Source of the DNA: Tetragonia tetragonoides
Lineage: Eukaryota > Streptophyta > Magnoliopsida > Caryophyllales > Aizoaceae
Assembly (NCBI GenBank): GCA_038025085.1
Contig: CM076153.1
Coordinates: 6,913,501-6,977,500 of the forward strand
Direction of reading: 5' to 3'
Length of the DNA stretch: 64,000 nucleotides
Both the position numbers and the translations under genes were made by a program. Under the pieces are notes generated by a model. It did not search any database and was not told the DNA's origin. It saw only the letters and a list, made by a program, of their open reading frames with translations. Positions 54,540-64,000 of the stretch are shown in pieces; position 1 is the stretch's first letter; every line of letters begins with the position of its first letter.

Positions 54540-56470
54540 ATGAGTAAAGATTCTCCAAGTGCCTATACTACTAGAAAAGAGATACTGCAGCTCAACTAGA
54601 CATAAAATATGAAATAGATAGTACAAACTGAGAGCTAACCTAGATTTGCGTTCTCCAAATTTCAGTGGCTAGCAAGCCTAGTGTGCGAGAAGACTAGATG
54701 GAAAGTCTCAGCATGAACCGAAAGGATTCGACATAAACTGTATGTTCATGAAGACAGGTAACCAGTCCTAGGAGCACCCACAGGCCACATGGAAATATGT
54801 AAGTTCATAATAAGAGACGGGCCTAACCTGTGCTGGAGATACTAAGACCAAGTAAGACTACTGCGTCTTACAATTCCTAACATTTTTTTACTTGTGGGGT
54901 AGCAATTAGCATCAGTATGGATAACATGACTACATGAGCTGCCTATACCTAGACTAAACAACACTATTGTCTCACTAGAAATACCAACACTTTACCGTTC
55001 ATGGAACATGAAATCAAATTAAGGTACTTCATCCGCAGATCCTAAAACTTGCAAGATACTCATACCATAAAAAGTAAGAAACCAAGTCTAAACCCGCCAA
55101 GATGGCAGGGTTTTTTAGGGGGGTTTCTCTCATTCACGTCCAAAATCATTGAGATGATATGTAACTAGTTGCTTCTTGAGGATTCCTTGTCCTCCTAGGC
55201 TGTAATTACTTCTCCGGTAACATAATTTTTTTCTTATCGACAAATTTAAACATAAAAATCTAAATCCATCAGACAGAGCCATCATATAGATTTCTGCCTG
55301 TTGAAAAATGTCAAAAATTCAAAAGAGAGTACTCTCAAACTCTAAATCAATCCACCTAAGAGTGGAGAACCACGTCACTAGCATGCTAATCATAATCATT
55401 TCATGCTAAAATCCAGATCAGGCTACATTCCTGCACCTTCACCAAAGAAGGAAGCATGCCATGAGTACAAAGATCTAAGATTCTCCAAGTGCCTAATACT
55501 ATTGGACAAGAGAAACTGCAGATCACCTAGATCATCAGTATGGATTTGATAATACAAATGAGAGCTAATCTAAAATCTAGTTTGCGATTCTCCAATCTAT
55601 CTAGCAAGCTACTTATGCCACGTAACTAGATAGAAACTCACTAAACAGACATAACGGAAACTGTATGAATCAAGACAATGGGTAATCAGTCCAAAGACCA
55701 CCCACATGTCATTATGTAAGTCTATAAAAAGAGACAAGACAAATATGCATTGGCGAGACTAAGACTTAACTAGGCTACCGTACCCCTGAGGGGATAGCTC
55801 AACTGGTAAAACCTTTGAGAAGTGTTCTAAAGGTCCCAGGTTCGAGTCTCCTCAGGGTCACTGGAGGTTTTCCTGGTCGTTAACTTCAGGGCCCATGGGA
55901 TTAGTCAAGCTAAGCTTGGACACCCATGTTATCTAAAAAAACCAGGCTACGGTGTCTTAGAATTGCTAATATTGTCATTTGTTGGGTACTACGAAAAAAG
56001 GCCAACATGAGCTGCCTATAACTTCAGGTTCAAGCTTAAAAACACTATTGTCTCAATAGAAATACCAACACTTTTATCATTCATGGGAAAATGAAATCAG
56101 TTTGAGCTACATCATTTGCAGATGCTATAATTTGCAAGATATTCACTACCACTAGAAGTAGAGAACCAAGTCTAAAACCCGCCAAGACAACAGGGACTTT
56201 TAGGGGGGTGTCTCTCAGTAACATCTTAAGTCACTGGGCTGATATGTAGCTACTTGCTTCTTGGGCTGATATGTAGCTACTTGCTTCTTGAAAACTCCTT
56301 GTCCTCCTAGTCTGTAATTCCTTCTCTGTTCATAATATAATTTTTTCTCATCCAAATTCTAAACCTATCCACCTAAGAGTGGAGAACCACGTCACTAGCA
56401 TGCTAATTAATCACTTCATGCTAAAGTCCAGGTTACATTCCAGCACCTTTACCTAAGAAAGGAGCATAAA
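54540..56470. repeat. Direct segmental duplication, ~0.92 kb per copy
   Basis: 54540 to about 55460 corresponds to about 55471-56470. Shared landmarks in order are GATTCTCCAAGTGCCTA, GAGAGCTAA, CAAGTCTAAA(A)CCCGCCAAGA, TTTTTAGGGGGG, GGAGAACCACGTCACTAGCA and TGCTAAA(A/G)TCCAG. The copies have diverged moderately. Copy 2 contains a complete SINE at 55782-55943 that copy 1 lacks. A 24-bp internal repeat (GGGCTGATATGTAGCTACTTGC) is doubled near 56238-56285. No gene is carried. Confidence 0.85.
55782..55943 (+). mobile_element. tRNA-derived SINE (family A copy), complete
   Basis: Head with A box GGATAGCTCAACTGG and B box CAGGTTCGAGTCTCC, body GTCGTTAACTTCAGGGCCCA, then a TTGGACACCCATGTTATCT tail end and A-run. 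AGGCTAC(C/G)GT flanks both sides (55772-55781 and 55944-55953). The paralogous segment near 54860 has no SINE, so this is an insertion dated after the duplication. Confidence 0.92.
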
Positions 56471-57796
56471 AGTACAGCGATCTAAAGACAAAGTCCAACC
56501 AACATTTGAAGCAACAATGGACAATGGTAGTGAAGGGAAGAATATTACTCCACTACAGGGAGCAAAAGGGTATAACTCCTGCTAAAACTCCGAATCAAAT
56601 TTGATACAATACGTAAGATTAACTTTGCAATTTAGATACCTATCAGTTGTAATCCATAGAAGAATTCAAACTCTTATCCTATCTTAATTTTTAATCCTTA
56701 GACCTTGTAAAGCAGACTAAGACTTGAGATTTTCAACAGCTTGGTCACTGAGAAGTGATCATATGCATAATCCTGGAGCACATAATTGATGCCCCAATAC
56801 TCCAAAATTTCCATGATACAAGTTAGTTAAACATCCTACCCTGCACATGAATACTCAATTATACATATCCAAAGCTAACTTAGGGCTATGATGTATTTCT
56901 TCTCCAGTATCAAGAGCCTACAAGCCTATGAGCAGCCTTGAGTATAAGTATATCCAACCGCCTAACTCCCCCCCCCCCCCCCAACCCACCCAAAAAAAAA
57001 CCACAAGAGACAAGGACCTTGCTTTGACTAACAAAAAGAAAATTATAGCTACACTGTTGGTGGAGTCTCCAACTCTCCATTAGCTAGACAACAAGGATAC
57101 AAGACACAGACAAAAATGAGCTTGAGACAAGAGAACACTATCGACCAAAACTAACACCATGACTAGCTCCCCGTATCCTCTCTTGAAAAATCTAATAACC
57201 TTCTTGATATCCTCAACCAAACCTAACCCCTAACCTGCTCCTTGAACCATATCTTGACCAATTGTTAAGCTTCTTGATCTTTCTAAGTCAAAGTGCTCAA
57301 AAAGAATGGAAGAGGGCAATCCTCATACAAGGCTAGGTGAACAGATATCTGTCGACAATAAAATCAACATCATCTCCGTACTTTTTCTTTTCATGTTCCC
57401 ATTTTTCTCCAGTGCCGCCAGAGGATACAGATTACAAAGCTATAATTAAGAAATCCTTTCTCGGTAGATCATGTAATCAATTGATCATAAATAACATATA
57501 AACAGCACAAGATCAACTAAAAGGTAAAGAAAAGGTGCATCTACCAAAGAAAAATAGTAAACCATAGACAGTAATAGCATATGATAACTGACAACTAAAG
57601 AAAATGTATCTGCCAAGAAGAAAATATGAGCTAGTCATACTTCGGACAGCAAAAATATTTAAATAAGCATATGTCCCAAAATCTGTAAAAGGAGTCCTTT
57701 AATTACTCACACCTAAGCATCTATCAAGTTGCAGCTGATGATGCCAGCATGTAAAACGAAACAGTAATCCACTTCATTGCGTAAGTGCAAGCCATT
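56471..57796. other. Spacer and FLX-like gene 3' flank
   Basis: About 1.3 kb with no gene seen. C-run and A-run at 56967-57000. The last few hundred bases should include the 3' UTR of the minus-strand FLX-like gene. Confidence 0.5.
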
Positions 57797-59604
57797 TCAT
57801 CTATGCCCTTGAGCACGCGGCATATTATATGAACCCCAGGTACCAGGCCCTGGTGCTGGTGCTGGTGCTGGTGCATACTGAGGGTAATTCTCCATACCAG
57901 CCTGTGTCTGTAAACAAATGGGGAATATCAAGTTAAAATTATATCTTGAACTACATTCAGGAACGAAACGTTTTAATAAGAGAGGAAAGTTTTAATAAGA
58001 CAACTTACTGGGTTCACTCCATAGCCAGCAAGGTAAGGATTATATCCCGCTTCAGGGGTACTATAGTTAGGATTATAACCTACAGGTGCAGGTGCAGATG
58101 CAGGTGCAGGTGCAGATGCAGGTGCAGCTGTACAAGAAAACAATCACATTTACTGAAAATGGCGGGTTTAATCTCTATCCAGCACTGTGCCATCCTAAAA
58201 GAGGAGCCACACTAGCTAGCCAAAATCTTAACAGTCAGCAAGATACACAAGCAAGTTGCAAAACCAAAGGCATTGGAATGGGAAATCAGAAGTTATTTTT
58301 TTTATATTTTTTTTTAGATAACATGGGTGTCCAAGCTTTGCTTGACTAATCCCATGGGCCCTGAAGTTAACGACCAGTAAAACCTCCAGTGGCCCTGAGA
58401 GGACTCGAACCTGGGACCTCTGGAATATTTCTCAGAGGTCTTACCAGCTGAGCTACCCCCTCGGGGTTGGAAATCAGAAGTTATAGAACTTTGATATAAG
58501 AGGACTTTGTTCCTGACTTAGTGAAACATCATAATACTCGTTTTTCCTTTTTCTAGGATCAAAGAATACTGGTTATGTTTTAAATTCAACATTTCAGCAG
58601 AAGAATGTGCTATTATGCAATAACTTTCTGCTATTTAAGTGAATATAGTGTTAAGAAAAAGGGGCAAAAACATTCTCATTCTCATTCTCAAGTAGCAAGA
58701 GTCCCTTTAAAGCAAAGTATTCTTTCAAAGTAAATAAACTTCAAGCCTTTAAGGAAAACATACCACTACCAGGATTGTTAACAGCAGCGGCAGCACGAGC
58801 TCTCTTTTCTGCATTAGCAATCTCTGCACGAAGTTTTTCTAGCTCTCTAGTCATAGTGAGCAAATTGCTCTGCATCGCCTGTCCTTGCTCAAAGCTATCA
58901 GCATAAACTTTTTTCTCATACTCAATAGCAGCCCTGTAAGCCATAAAATTTCAGAATCAGCATTGAAGACAAGAATATACAAAGTGTACAATAAAGTCCC
59001 ACAAAACACATCCATACTTTGCCCGGTCAACCTCCTGCCTCATGTGCTCAATCTCAGCTTTCAAAGCCGGAACTTGCTGTATATCAGCAGAAGCCCGACC
59101 TAAATCTTGCGTCATTGCCTGGACCTGACTCATAAGTTCTTGTCTGACAACAGTAAGCTCCTTAACATCAGACTGAACTCGCAAAAGCTCAGCCTTCATT
59201 GCATCGGTTGCCTGAAGATCCATCTCCAACTTGGTAGATTTTTCGAACATTTCTCTCATCTGCATATCCTTCTCCGCGTGGAAAGAATTGGCATACTGGG
59301 ACATACGTTGCAACTCATAATGAGCAGCTTCCAATTCCTGCTTCAACGCAACATGGGTGGCAGCCACCCTTTGGTTATCAACAAGTAAACCTTGAATTTC
59401 TTGAAATTGAGCGGCAAGACGGTCCTCGAGGATGGCAGGGTGAGGAGGAAGTGATCTGGGGCCCATCCCAAATTGGGATTCTCTCATTTCCTCAAGAAGT
59501 GCAGGGTGTGGCATTGGACCTAAGTTTCGGCCAAACGGAGGCTCGTGGCCTGGTGGAGGTAGCCTATCATGGGGCAAAGGCGGCCCTCGATTTCTGCTAG
59601 ACAT
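57797..59604 (-). CDS. FLXL1: FLX-like coiled-coil protein
   Basis: Four exons: 59604-59018, 58933-58764, 58127-58009 and 57907-57797, joined in frame with GT-AG introns, 328 residues. FLX and FLX-like proteins are coiled-coil partners of FRIGIDA-type complexes that act on flowering genes such as FLC. The start MSSRNRGPPLPHDRLPPPG is Pro/Gly-rich. A long coiled coil runs from about 58 to 250 (ILEDRLAAQFQEIQGLL, ELEAAHYELQRMSQYANSFHAEKDMQMREMFEK read in two parts, then REVDRAK-like EVDRAK, AAIEYEKKVYADSFEQGQ, TRELEKLRAEIANAEKRAR). The C-terminus is Ala/Pro-rich with two imperfect repeat tracts (APASAPAP in exon 3, APAPAPAPG in exon 4) and Tyr-Asn-Pro motifs. A SINE lies in intron 2. Length fits Arabidopsis FLXL1 (about 330 as I recall); FLXL2 is the alternative name. 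Confidence 0.9.
58297..58468 (-). mobile_element. tRNA-derived SINE (family A copy) in FLX-like intron 2
   Basis: On the minus strand: GGGGGTAGCTCAGCTGG A box, CCCAGGTTCGAGTCC B box, GTTAACTTCAGGGCCCATGG body, GGACACCCATGTTATCTAAA tail and A-rich end. GGAAATCAGAAGTTAT flanks both sides (58281-58296 and 58469-58484) as a perfect 16-bp duplication. It is the best preserved copy together with 55782-55943. It is antisense to nothing: it lies in the same orientation as the host gene. Confidence 0.93.
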
Positions 59605-60530
59605 TCTATCCCTTTGTTATAATTGAATGTTCCTAAGCTGAACTTAACAACCTGAAGACATATAGAATTCACATCACACCAATGAACAGCTTATAAACAA
59701 TATTACTATTAAGTTGGTAAAATGCATAAATTCAGTGACCATCAAGAACAATAAATTAAATTCTTGAACACTACCTTACCAAATTCACTCAAAAACATAA
59801 AATAGGTCATTGCCAAAAGTAAAAGGTGAAACAATAAACCATAATTTCATAAACCCATGGGCCATGATAATGCAGTTAAAGATACTCACAATCAACAATT
59901 CAACACTAACAGGTCAATAAGGTCATCGTACTTTTTGAAATTAAAAAGGTGTGAGAGAGATTGAAGATGAGTTCACCTGAATTTAACGACGAAACTGGCA
60001 AAAAGGGGGAATTAGGGCGTTGTTTTGCAACTGATGTAATGCAATTATTCAATTAGGGTTTTGGAAATTTCGAGGAGAGAGAGAGTAGAAGTTGGCGGCC
60101 TGGTCTAGTGGTCTGTGAGTATATAACTGTGAGGCAAAACTTGAAGGAGAGAACCACAGCCAATGACCGCCGAGGGGAAAACGCAAGCAGGAGAGAGAGA
60201 GAGGGGCCGCTGAACTGAACCGCTGAGGCGTAAGGGTGCTAATGTATTTTTATTTTCTTTTTCTTTGGGGTGCTACTATATATATTGTAGTATTTTGGTA
60301 ATTTTTGGTGAGACGAAAATCATTTTTTAGTGAAATATAGAGTCACGACTAATGATAAATGACCCTTACATAGCTAAAGTGATCTAATTTTTTCGTAAGT
60401 TGGTCTCAAATAAAACTTTTTTTTTATTTGTTTGATGAGATTTATTTATTTCTTTTTACTTTTAACGCCTTAATTTCGATTGTTATTATTGATAATTTGA
60501 TATAAATATGAATTCACTTTTCCTTTTAAA
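59605..60530 (-). promoter_or_regulatory. FLX-like 5' UTR, likely leader intron and promoter
   Basis: A likely leader intron separates the ATG region from upstream sequence near 59980-60000 (minus-strand donor-like AGGTGAAC). GA-rich tracts occur at about 60073-60085 and 60190-60203. Upstream of 60240 the DNA is AT-rich. Exact transcription start not determined. Confidence 0.4.
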
Positions 60531-60539
60531 GGAATGGAT

Positions 60540-60945
60540 CGAGAAAAATTGGAAGAGCATTATTTCGAGGTTACTTCCTATTAGATCTAAAAGATTATTT
60601 TGAAATAGGTCAATGAAATTTGAAATTTTGACGTGGGCATTATCGTTTAGAATGTTTCCTTGAAAGAAATTGTAAGCTGTTGTAGACATATTCATAATCA
60701 AATTGAGGAGTTTGTCTGTCAATGTATTTTTATGAAAGTTACAAATATCAATTTATGCAGAAGATCAAATTCAGGTAGAACGATTCATTAAAATGATTGA
60801 TATTTAAATTGATTTCAACGTTCAAACATTGTAAGACATGTTTAATGTAATTTCTTCTTCGAATGAGTTCATATCTAAATGATTTCTCATTTGCTCCGAC
60901 CATTAAATTATTAGAAATTTCTGATAATGACACTATTTAGGCCTA
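60540..60945 (-). pseudogene. Relic of LRR receptor kinase sequence
   Basis: The DNA aligns with part of the LRR region of the receptor kinase at 3158-6376 (around 5660-6010 in that gene). A clear block is AATTGAGGAGTTTG(T/C)CTGTCAAT, with GAATG(T/C)TTCCTT upstream and AGAAG...CAA(A/G)TTCAGG downstream. Many substitutions and small indels break the frame, and no kinase or signal peptide is present. It is a heavily decayed fragment, much older than the tandem copy at 6929-7219. Confidence 0.72.
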
Positions 60946-61413
60946 ACTTCACTAAGAATATCCCAATATAAGTAATTTTCTTGGAGTTTAATTTGGAGGT
61001 TGCATTCATGCATTGCGGTCTGGTTACTCCACCTTAGTCTTCCCCACCAAAAATAATATTACTACAATTTTTCAACAACAGAAAAAAAATAAAAGAAAAA
61101 AAATAACAGTTGCATACATTACTCGTGAAGTGAATTTACTTAGCCCAACGAAGAAGATCAGAACAATGCGACAACGGCTAGCAATTAAGGCCTCTCACTG
61201 AACAACTGGCCAGTATGTTGCATTGGCAATGACAATGCCCAATTAACGGTGTGTCACATGACAATCCACCGTTGTTGTTCCTTAGCATCCAAAGCCACAG
61301 ACTTTATCAAACTAACCATCATATTCCATTGCAAATGCATAACATAGGCTTGATTTGCTCAATGCAATCTTCAAAAAACCATTCCCCTACATCTCTCTCT
61401 AAGACTCTAACTC
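60946..61413 (+). other. Spacer and 5' region of the membrane-protein gene
   Basis: About 470 bp. The last ~60 bp, with CTCTCTCTAAGACTCTAACTC just before the ATG, looks like a plant 5' UTR. No other feature seen. Confidence 0.4.
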
Positions 61414-62679
61414 ATGGATGCATTATGGAACCTCGAGGATAAGTTGAAGATATCGACACGACGAGCAATTATACTCCTAATTTCGGTGTCTATTCTAGTC
61501 ATCATATTACTAGGAGCTACAATTTTCATGATCCTTAAGAACAAGCTAGTCAAAGGAGTAGTAATAATCGAATCGCAAGTTGTTGCAATGATTACTCGTC
61601 GGATGATGAAGAAATTGAGTCATTGATTAGCTCCGAAAGACGACGACATTGTTGTTCGAGATTAAGGGTGGCACGTAGCATGATCAAGAAGGCGCTTACG
61701 AGCTCGGCTTGTTGGAGCAAGGCTAGTAAGTGGGATGATCATGACCATGACATTAAAGTTGTGAATATGATTAGTAAGTGTAGTAATGGTAATTTGTTGA
61801 TGCCGTTTAGTTGTTGTGGTCGTGTAATAATGGGGAAGAAGTTGATGCCATCGGTGTGGCAAAGGCCTATATTAATGGGTGAAAGATGTGAGCTTCTTAC
61901 GTTTAGTGGACTGATTTTGTATGATGAGAGAGGTACACCACTTCCTCACTGCCACCATCATTATCATGATGCTCATTCTTCCAGTACAGCTTCTAATTAC
62001 CAGGTTAGTAAATATTTACTCCTATAAACTCTATAGATTTAATTTGTTTTTGAGGATTTTGAATTGGAGTTAAGCATCAATCACAAGTGCATGTAACAAA
62101 AATTGTGAACAGATCGATCTTCACTTCAACTTTCGTGTATCACAACTTGTGGCACTCTTTTTCTTTTCTATTTTTCATTGGTCAATTGTGTGCTAGATGA
62201 ATCGAGCCGAAGTTACTGAGAGAAATTTGAACCCGACTTACTATTGACCTGAACTCGACCCTATTCTATTTTTTCGTATAAAAAGTCATTTCATATCATT
62301 TCACATCTTATTAATTTTACCACACAATCAAAATCGAACCGATATATAACCTGAATACAACCTGTTAACCCGATTGTCGAAGTCTAACAAATTGTTACAC
62401 TATCAATAGTCACTCTTAAGTATTAGACATGTTTTCCCCTGATAAAAAAAAATAGTAGACATAGTAGCATCTAGATTTTTGTTGTTTCTTAGCAAGCAAT
62501 AAGTAATGGTCGGTTCCAAGTCAGTTGCATACCCTGTATATATTCTGTCTTTAAATGTTTTAAACTTGAATTACGGTTGGAAAATCTCTAACAAAGTTGA
62601 TTTACAGGTAGAGATTTCTCGGGCGAATATGCTGAAGGACTTGCTCTGTTTTTCACTCACAACTCAAGCGGTTATATAA
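61414..62679 (+). pseudogene. Small single-pass membrane protein, unrecognised function, apparent frameshift
   Basis: Exon 1 is 61414-62003, exon 2 is 62608-62679 (donor CAGGTTAG, acceptor TTTACAG, phase 0). The start MDALWNLEDKLKISTRRAI is followed by one membrane helix at about 19-41. The first frame runs on only to a stop at 61626. The conserved-looking remainder is read one base earlier: NDYSSDDEEIESLISSERRR, MIKKALTSSACWSKASKWDD, VWQRPILMGERCELLTFSG and LILYDERGTP. The switch must lie between 61539 and about 61560, because the second frame has a TAA at 61536. One missing base, real or an assembly error, explains it. I recall plant proteins with this layout (short N-terminus, helix, VWQRPILMG, SGLILYDE), all uncharacterised; by position it may match Arabidopsis At3g14760. 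Confidence 0.68.
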
Positions 62680-62830
62680 GCAGATAAATAAACCAGTTGT
62701 ATACATACGAACTTCAACAACAATGCTCAAGTTTCAGTGTTCTATTAGACTTCTTTGTATAATAAGCTCCATGAATTCTATAAATATATTATCCTTGGTC
62801 TTGTACTGTATGTCTTTTAGTTTCTCTCTT

Positions 62831-62993
62831 GTAGTTTTTTTTTTTTTTTTTTTTTCTCGTTAAAGATTGTGTGGTTGTATTAAGATAACCCAAAAAACAA
62901 GCATACAACCTAAAGTCCGCATTTCGAGGGGAACTTCTCGGGGTATAGGATACCCACAAAATTAGAGGAGGCCGCCCACGCGGCAAAAGAGTG
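62831..62993 (-). mobile_element. Short retroposon tail with target duplication
   Basis: On the minus strand a ~140-bp sequence (CGGCCTCCTCTAATTTTGTG ... CACACAATCTTTAACGAG) ends in a ~21-nt A-tail, seen as a T-run at about 62835-62855. AGTTTCTCTCTT occurs on both sides (62819-62830 and 62994-63005). This looks like a severely 5'-truncated LINE or other retroposon. Its right duplication abuts the LTR that starts at 63006. Confidence 0.6.
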
Positions 62994-63005
62994 AGTTTCT
63001 CTCTT

Positions 63006-64000
63006 TGTTAGAGATGTGATATCGGGAAAATATTATGAGAATATATTTTTCCCATATACATAGGAAATAAGATATACTAGAGTATATGATTAAGATATTA
63101 TATGATTAAGATATTATATGATTAATATATTATAGAGATCTTATGTAATTAGGAATTTAGTATTATTAGGATACTAGTAGAGCCTGGGGAACAAGTTATT
63201 GTAGTTTATAAATATGGGGTCTCCCCAGTTCAATAATAACAAGCAAGATTGATAAACCTATTATATTTTAACATGGTATCAGAGCTGGTCCGTTCCTGAG
63301 ACCTAAAATACAAAGCTTCCGCTATGCCGGTGGCGGACAATATAATCCGTCCGCCACCGGACAAACCTGATCGAAACTCAAAATTAAACCTACGTATTTT
63401 TCTTTTCTTTACTTTTGATGGATCAAGGGATCCTTGATGATGATTATATATGATGATGAACTAAAACTTGCAAGAAACAGGTTTTGGAAGATGGCGGAGC
63501 TACTGCCCGTTTTTGCAGCAATAGATTAACAAATGTGTTATTGTGATATACAAGATCACCTTCATAATAATGATAATGAATGTTATCGACGACCATGGAT
63601 GGCGCCGATTAAAGTATTGGAGGTAGCGACAAGAAGTTGACTTCTCCCTACTTGATGATATGTGAAGATTCGACGGACAGATCGAAAATTCACCAATTAA
63701 TTACTTGTGAAGACTCGGCGTGCAGATCGAGTACTCACCGACCAAGGACTTGTGAAGACTCGACGTGCAGATCGAGGACTCACCGAAGATGAGGACACTA
63801 CGTATTGTATTGTTCCAATCGTAGCGTTCGTGATGCCCTGCCGCTACGATTGTGGGAGGGTGTTAGAGATATGATATAGGGAAAATATTATGAGAATATA
63901 TATACAGCCCTAGTAATACAGCCCTAGTATCTATACATATCTTTTAGAAAACAGAAACAATTTGTATATGGAAACAATCCTAAACCATATCAAACTCTAT
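63006..64000 (+). mobile_element. TRIM-like non-autonomous LTR retrotransposon (3' end outside window)
   Basis: The 5' LTR is 63006-63273 (TGTTAGAGATGTGAT...TTTTAACA, 268 bp). It is followed immediately by TGGTATCAGAGC (63274-63285), the primer binding site for initiator methionine tRNA. A polypurine tract, TGTGGGAGGG, at 63851-63860 precedes the 3' LTR, which starts TGTTAGAGATATGATATAGG at 63861. The internal region is only about 587 bp with no gag or pol frame, hence a TRIM/SMART-like element. The 3' LTR matches the 5' LTR for about 43 bp (to 63903), then diverges into TACAGCCCTAGTA repeated twice, suggesting a nested insertion or rearrangement. Confidence 0.85.
63661..63795 (+). repeat. 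Three tandem 45-bp repeats inside the TRIM-like element
   Basis: TGTGAAGA(C/T)TCG(A/G)CG starts units at 63661, 63706 and 63751, each followed by CAGATCGA and CTCACCGA-like segments. Units 2 and 3 are closest to each other. Confidence 0.88.

Noticed and set aside
55782..55860. A tRNA gene, because both pol III boxes are well formed
   Set aside because: No acceptor stem closes around it, and the sequence continues into a SINE body and A-tail repeated at 58.3 and 52.2 kb.

Overview
This is nuclear DNA from a flowering plant, most likely a eudicot. The genes have GT-AG introns, the intergenic DNA is AT-rich, and it is full of plant transposons (SINEs, MITEs, a Helitron, a LINE, a small LTR element). 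I could not settle the family from sequence alone. Six recognisable gene loci and two relics occupy roughly a third of the window; the rest is repeats and AT-rich spacer.

Layout. 0-1.4 kb: decayed 3' end of a LINE. 3.2-7.2 kb: an Xa21/EFR-type LRR receptor kinase on the minus strand with a frameshifting 4-bp duplication in its kinase domain, followed by a truncated tandem copy of its 5' end. 8.4-12.0 kb: NBP35, the cytosolic Fe-S assembly ATPase (minus, 3 exons). 12.5-24.2 kb: gene-poor DNA with several MITEs, SINEs and long inverted repeats. 24.7-31.0 kb: a ten-exon group D (TDY) MAP kinase of the MPK18/19/20 type (plus). 31.3-34.1 kb: a non-autonomous Helitron, then a GC-rich array of ~310-bp units. 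34.5-35.6 kb: a PHD plus extended-PHD chromatin reader (minus). 37.0-42.9 kb: a plastid BASS-type transporter (minus) whose first coding exon has a stop codon and no in-frame ATG. 44.0-47.0 kb: a larger array of the same ~310-bp units in opposite orientation. 47-57.8 kb: spacer with two sets of segmental tandem duplications and SINEs. 57.8-59.6 kb: an FLX-like coiled-coil protein (minus). 60.5-60.9 kb: a relic of LRR receptor sequence. 61.4-62.7 kb: an unrecognised single-pass membrane protein gene with an apparent 1-base frameshift (plus). 62.8-64 kb: a retroposon tail and a TRIM-like LTR element running off the edge.

The genes do not form one pathway. From memory, the series MAP kinase - PHD protein - FLX-like - small membrane protein matches neighbouring Arabidopsis loci (At3g14720, At3g14740, At3g14750, At3g14760), so the right half looks like an old conserved block expanded by repeats and by the BASS gene. 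I see no operon-like, CRISPR-like, viral or organellar segment. The most unusual items are the paired inverted ~310-bp arrays with a shared leader, one SINE family at four loci (one copy with an empty-site comparison), and three loci with apparent disabling lesions. Any of those lesions could instead be an assembly error. All exon boundaries were assigned by hand from splice consensus and reading frame.
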